From: Defluviicoccus sp.
Lineage (GTDB): Bacteria > Pseudomonadota > Alphaproteobacteria > MPNO01
Assembly: GCA_022823775.1 (NCBI GenBank)
Contig: JAJEHI010000171.1
Location: 62,001-126,000, forward strand
Direction of reading: 5' to 3'
Length of the DNA stretch: 64,000 nt
Under the pieces are notes generated by a model. That model did not search any database. It was not told the DNA's origin and saw only the letters and a list, made by a program, of their open reading frames with translations. Numbering within the stretch: position 1 is the stretch's first letter; each line of letters starts with the position of its first letter. The position numbers and the translations under genes were made by a program. This document shows positions 60,565 to 64,000 of the stretch, piece by piece.

Positions 60565-61164
60565 ATGGCCGTTTCCGAAATCGACCGGCTGATCCAGCTC
60601 CTCGCGAGACTCCCCGGGCTCGGGCCCCGCTCGGCGCGGCGCGCGGCGCTGCACTTGATCGAGCGGCGGACCGGCCTGCTGGAACCGCTGGCGCAGGCCC
60701 TGGCAGCGGCCGCTGAGTCGATCCGGCGGTGCGGCGTCTGCGGCAACCTGGACACGGTCGATCCCTGCGCCATCTGCGCCGAGGAAACGCGCGACGGAAC
60801 GACCGTCTGCGTCGTGGAGGATGTCGCCGATCTTTGGGCGCTCGAGCGGACGGCGATTTTCAAAGGTCGTTACCACGTTCTCGGCGGCACATTGTCGGCG
60901 CTCGACGGGCGCGGCCCGGACGAGCTCAACATAGACGCGCTGGTTCGCCGCGCCGGTGCGGAAACCGTGAAGGAAATCATCCTTGCCACCTCGGCCACGG
61001 TCGAGGGACAGACGACGGCGCATTACCTGACGGACCGGCTCGCGGATTGCGGCGTCGTCGTCTCCAGGCTGGCCCACGGCGTGCCGGTCGGAGGCGAGTT
61101 GGACTATCTGGACGACGGCACCCTGTCGGCGGCGTTAAGGGCGCGCCGGCCGGTCGAGTCGTAA
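60565..61164 (+). CDS. recR: recombination mediator protein RecR
   Basis: A 199-residue RecR, which with RecO and RecF loads RecA at gaps. The helix-hairpin-helix region is [21 protein letters not shown] near residue 8, in pieces; the Cys4 zinc finger is [16 protein letters not shown] near 54-69, and the Toprim domain starts [15 protein letters not shown] near 80. Normal length and start. Confidence 0.96.
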   Translation: MAVSEIDRLIQLLARLPGLGPRSARRAALHLIERRTGLLEPLAQALAAAAESIRRCGVCGNLDTVDPCAICAEETRDGTTVCVVEDVADLWALERTAIFKGRYHVLGGTLSALDGRGPDELNIDALVRRAGAETVKEIILATSATVEGQTTAHYLTDRLADCGVVVSRLAHGVPVGGELDYLDDGTLSAALRARRPVES

Positions 61165-61174
61165 GACGGTTCGG

Positions 61175-61203
61175 TTGACGGCGGGCAGGGCGCGGCATAC
61201 CTA
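61175..61203 (+). promoter_or_regulatory. weak promoter candidate for def-fmt-truA
   Basis: TTGACG (61175-61180) is 17 bp from TACCTA (61198-61203), in the 79-nt gap between recR and def. The -35 is good and the -10 poor, so this is tentative. Confidence 0.35.
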
Positions 61204-61243
61204 ACCCGGATCGCAGGACCGACCCGAGACGCCCGGAATTCCG

Positions 61244-61768
61244 ATGGCCAGACTTCCGATCATCGTTGCGCCCGATCCGCGCCTGAAGCGCAAGTGCGCG
61301 GCCGTCGAGGCCGTCGACGCAACGGTGCGGACCCTGATGGACGACATGCTGGAGACAATGTACGCCGCCCCGGGTATCGGGCTCGCCGCCCCCCAGGTCG
61401 GCATCGCGAGCCGTGTCATCGTGGTCGACATCGCCCGCGAGGGCGAAGAGCGGTCGCCCTATCGGATGGCCAACCCGGAGGTCGTCCGTGTGTCCGAGGA
61501 ACTCGCCAGCTACGAGGAAGGCTGCCTTTCCCTGCCGGAGCACTATTCGGAGGTGACGCGGCCGGCGGAGGCCACGATCCGATATCTCGACGAGAACAAC
61601 GAACGGCGCGAGATCGAGGTCGAAGGGATGCTCGCGACCTGTATCCAGCACGAGATCGACCATCTGGACGGCATTCTCTTCGTCGACCGGATCTCGAAGC
61701 TCAAGCGGGACATGATCGTCAAGAAGCTCGTCAAGACGAAACGCGCGGAGGCCAGGGCCGGCGCCTGA
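61244..61768 (+). CDS. def: peptide deformylase
   Basis: A 174-residue iron/zinc deformylase that removes the formyl group from new proteins. The three family motifs are GIGLAAPQVG near residue 44, EGCLSLP near 91 (metal Cys) and HEIDHLDG near 136 (two metal His and the catalytic Glu). It ends 2 nt before fmt, with which it forms the usual formylation/deformylation pair. Confidence 0.97.
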   Translation: MARLPIIVAPDPRLKRKCAAVEAVDATVRTLMDDMLETMYAAPGIGLAAPQVGIASRVIVVDIAREGEERSPYRMANPEVVRVSEELASYEEGCLSLPEHYSEVTRPAEATIRYLDENNERREIEVEGMLATCIQHEIDHLDGILFVDRISKLKRDMIVKKLVKTKRAEARAGA

Positions 61769-61770
61769 CC

Positions 61771-62700
61771 ATGGGCTCGCTCCGCATCGTCTTCATGGGC
61801 ACGCCCGACTTCGCCGTGCCCGCCCTCGAGGCTCTTATCGCCGCCGGACACGAGATCGTTTGCGTCTATACCCGCGCGCCGCGCCCGGCCGGACGCGGCC
61901 AACGCGAGCGGCGATCCCCGGTGCATGAGCTTGCCGACCGCCGGGGCCTGCGGGTTCGTCATCCGGTGCGGCTCACCGATGCCGGCGCTCTTGCCGCTCT
62001 CTCTCCCGACATCGCCGTCGTCGCGGCCTACGGGCTGATTCTGCCGCCCGCCGCGCTGGAAGCGCCGCGTCTCGGCTGTATCAACATCCACGCCTCGCTG
62101 TTGCCGCGATGGCGCGGCGCGGCGCCGATCCAGCGGGCGATCATGGCCGGCGACGAGGAAACCGGGATCACCGTAATGCAGATGGACGAAGGGCTCGATA
62201 CGGGCGGAATCCTCTCGCAGCGGCGGCTTGCCATCGGACCGGCGGACGACGCGGGCGTGCTTCACGATGCGCTCGCCGCGCTGGGCGCCGGCCTCATCGT
62301 CGAAACGCTGACCGAAATGACGGAGGACGGGCTCCGGGCCCGCCCGCAGCCGGACGAAGGCGCGACATACGCCGACAAGATCGACCGCGCGGAGACCAGG
62401 ATCGACTGGCGCCGGCCCGCCGTCGAGATCCACCGGCAGGTGCGCGCGCTCAGCCCGCACCCGGGCGCGTGGTTCGAGGCCGGCGGCACCAGGGTCCGGG
62501 TGCTGGCGGCCCACCCGGCGCCCGGTGCCGCGCTACCGCCGGGTACGGCGATCGGCGACGGGACGGCGATCGCCTGCGGCTCCGGCGCTCTCCGGCTCGA
62601 ACGGCTTCAGCGCGCGGGAAAGCAGGCGGTGGACATCGGCGCCTTCCTGCGGGGCTTCCCGATTCCCGCGGGAACGGTCCTGCCCGTGAAGTCGGCGTGA
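61771..62700 (+). CDS. fmt: methionyl-tRNA formyltransferase
   Basis: A 309-residue Fmt, which formylates initiator Met-tRNA with 10-formyl-THF. The Rossmann-like N-domain begins [15 protein letters not shown]; the active-site Asn-His region is [19 protein letters not shown] (near residue 105, INIHASLLP), and DTGGILSQ follows near 145. The C-terminal OB domain starts near 208 ([11 protein letters not shown]). The ATG at 61771 follows def by 2 nt; the stop overlaps the GTG start of truA. Confidence 0.96.
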   Translation: MGSLRIVFMGTPDFAVPALEALIAAGHEIVCVYTRAPRPAGRGQRERRSPVHELADRRGLRVRHPVRLTDAGALAALSPDIAVVAAYGLILPPAALEAPRLGCINIHASLLPRWRGAAPIQRAIMAGDEETGITVMQMDEGLDTGGILSQRRLAIGPADDAGVLHDALAALGAGLIVETLTEMTEDGLRARPQPDEGATYADKIDRAETRIDWRRPAVEIHRQVRALSPHPGAWFEAGGTRVRVLAAHPAPGAALPPGTAIGDGTAIACGSGALRLERLQRAGKQAVDIGAFLRGFPIPAGTVLPVKSA

Positions 62701-63434
62701 CCCGCTGGCGCATCACCGTCGAGTACGACGGAACCGGCTTCGTCGGCTGGCAGCGCCAGGAAAACGGCCCGTCGATCCAGGAGGCGTTGGAAAGCGCGAT
62801 CGAACGGTTTTCCGGCGAGACGCCGCGCGTGTTCGGCGCCGGACGAACCGATGCGGGGGTGCATGCCAGCGGACAGGTCGCCCATTTCGATCTCGAAAAG
62901 GCGACTGGAGCCGCTACCGTGGCGGATGCGCTGAACGCGCATTTGAGACCGGACCCGATCGCGGTGCTCGACGCGGCGGCGGTCGAGCCGACCTTCGATG
63001 CCCGGATTTCCGCGCGGCAGCGCGCATACCTTTACCGCATCGTCAACCGCCGGGCGCCCCTGACGACCGACCGCGACCGCGCCTGGCCGGTCCAGACCCC
63101 GCTCGACGCCCGGGCCATGAACGAGGCGGCGGCGCGGCTCGTGGGCAAGCACGATTTCTCGACCTTCCGGGCGAGCCTTTGCCAGGCGCGCTCGCCGATC
63201 AAGACCCTCGACGTTCTCGACGTCGCGCGGGAGGGAGAGGAAATCCGCATCGAGGTCCGCGCGCGGTCCTTCCTCCACCGTCAGGTCCGCAACATCGTGG
63301 GAACGCTGAAGCTGGTCGGCGAAGGCAGGTGGAGCGCCGACGACGTGACCGCCGCGCTGGAGGCCCGGGACCGTTCGAAGGGCGGCCCCACGGCGCCGGC
63401 CTGCGGGCTCTTCCTTACGGAAGTTCTCTACTGA
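62697..63434 (+). CDS. truA: tRNA pseudouridine(38-40) synthase
   Basis: A 245-residue TruA. It opens [19 protein letters not shown] (in parts), and the catalytic Asp is in [11 protein letters not shown] near residue 52; [14 protein letters not shown] near 106 and [14 protein letters not shown] near 190 are typical. It modifies the anticodon arm of several tRNAs. The start is a GTG at 62697 overlapping the fmt TGA by 4 nt (GTGA). Confidence 0.96.
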   Translation: MTRWRITVEYDGTGFVGWQRQENGPSIQEALESAIERFSGETPRVFGAGRTDAGVHASGQVAHFDLEKATGAATVADALNAHLRPDPIAVLDAAAVEPTFDARISARQRAYLYRIVNRRAPLTTDRDRAWPVQTPLDARAMNEAAARLVGKHDFSTFRASLCQARSPIKTLDVLDVAREGEEIRIEVRARSFLHRQVRNIVGTLKLVGEGRWSADDVTAALEARDRSKGGPTAPACGLFLTEVLY

Positions 63435-63445
63435 CGGGCCGCGTC

Positions 63446-64000
63446 CTATAAATAGCGGTTGCTCATCAGGTTGATCAGGATGCTGATCAATAGGTCGAGG
63501 CCCACGATCGACGCCGCCCGGCCGCCGGAGACCTCAAGCGCGGTGCGCGCGATGAACCACTGGTAGAACAGGATGGCGACGGTCGCCGAGAGACCCAGGA
63601 ATACCGCCAGCCCGCCGCCGAGAAACCCTTTCGCGAAGATCGTGACGAGAAGGAACACCGCTATCTGGATGACGTTCGACCAGTTGTGGGCGGCGATGTA
63701 GCGGAGATAGCGGTCGAAACGGCCGAGTCGGTCGCACACGTAGATCATGATCAGCGGAAACGCGACCCAGCCGATGATGTAGGCGAGAGCCTCGATCGCC
63801 ACGATCGCGACAGGGCCGGCTCGCGTCTCGACCTCGCTCAGCCGAAGGACCAGGAGCAAGGCGTAGGCGGGCGCGACAATCGCCGCGGCGTAGAAGGAAT
63901 TCCAATAGGCCTCGACGGTTCCGTCGAAGAAATCGAGGCCTTTCCGGTCCAGCAGTGCCAGGCGCCAAGCGCCGTAGACTGCGCGGGTGACTTCGGCGCC
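63446..64000 (-). CDS. hypothetical membrane protein, partial (5' end outside window)
   Basis: The minus-strand frame is open from 63446 to the right edge, so about 184 residues are visible and the start may lie outside; a TTG at 63859 is a possible but unneeded start. Read from the edge, a short charged lead (DRKGLDFFDGTVEAYWNSF) comes before about five hydrophobic segments, near visible residues 30-48, 60-85, 105-125, 128-145 and 160-180. The pattern is like small Yip1-type or similar multi-spanning proteins, but I do not recognise a family. It converges on truA with an 11-nt gap. Confidence 0.7.
   Translation of the reverse strand, partial: GAEVTRAVYGAWRLALLDRKGLDFFDGTVEAYWNSFYAAAIVAPAYALLLVLRLSEVETRAGPVAIVAIEALAYIIGWVAFPLIMIYVCDRLGRFDRYLRYIAAHNWSNVIQIAVFLLVTIFAKGFLGGGLAVFLGLSATVAILFYQWFIARTALEVSGGRAASIVGLDLLISILINLMSNRYL

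Noticed and set aside
1-64000. tRNA genes, rRNA genes, CRISPR arrays, insertion sequences or prophage genes
   Set aside because: No cloverleaf tails, regular spaced repeats, transposase or integrase motifs were seen on reading both strands, although a dedicated search was not possible here.

Overview
The window is GC-rich, almost entirely coding DNA from a bacterium that looks like an alphaproteobacterium, probably Rhodospirillales-like. The signs are the block prs-rplY-pth-ychF, a short SRP RNA just before dnaX-ybaB-recR, a membrane-anchored cytochrome c beside a stand-alone pheA, def-fmt-truA, a hisN-type phosphatase and a yej peptide importer. Many genes start with GTG or TTG. I found no tRNA, rRNA, insertion sequence, prophage or CRISPR array, and no gap longer than about 260 bases without a gene.

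Layout. (1) 1-2.5 kb: the end of mtnA followed at once by a class II aldolase/short-chain dehydrogenase fusion, probably methylthioribose salvage. (2) 2.7-7.6 kb: a dienelactone hydrolase, then the housekeeping run VOC-prs-rplY-pth-ychF on the minus strand. (3) 7.7-21.3 kb: a catabolic region with an orphan molybdenum hydroxylase large subunit, a plus-strand trio (Fe(II)/2OG oxygenase, dienelactone hydrolase, FAD monooxygenase), and a facing minus-strand run (hyuA, cupin, EamA transporter, maleate-isomerase-like protein, benzoate-CoA-ligase-like enzyme). hyuB is separated from hyuA by an opposite-strand SnoaL gene. (4) 21.4-26.4 kb: three tightly packed genes of unknown function (DUF1185, DUF1015, a small four-cysteine protein) and a TRAP transporter. 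(5) 26.5-34.3 kb: cupin, MarR regulator with a palindromic site in its own promoter, LLM flavin oxidoreductase, ACMSD-type amidohydrolase, quinone oxidoreductase, TrzA-type amidohydrolase, MFS transporter and a 3-hydroxyisobutyrate-dehydrogenase-like gene.

(6) 34.4-42.2 kb: the most unusual part, a seven-gene plus-strand operon. It holds an M24 'pita-bread' protein with one metal ligand changed to Cys, a TPP-dependent 2-oxoacid/acetoin-type dehydrogenase (E1alpha, E1beta, E2, no E3), a zinc alcohol dehydrogenase, a protein made of three RidA domains that all lack the catalytic Arg, and a periplasmic-binding-type protein with no signal peptide. My inference is a catabolic pathway for a nitrogen-containing small molecule: cleavage by the M24 protein, imine or enamine handling by the RidA protein, and oxidation to an acyl-CoA. 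(7) 42.2-47.3 kb: a double-NIPSNAP protein, a 2-hydroxyacid dehydrogenase, an HpxZ/AtzH-like protein, a UbiD-family decarboxylase and an M17 aminopeptidase. (8) 47.3-54.8 kb: a yej-type peptide ABC importer with two binding proteins.

(9) 54.9-64 kb: core genes again: hisN, cytochrome c, pheA (clear sigma70 promoter), nudC, ffs, dnaX, ybaB, recR, def, fmt, truA, and a partial membrane protein at the right edge. Functions are read from motifs by eye; substrates of the catabolic enzymes are not determinable from the sequence alone.
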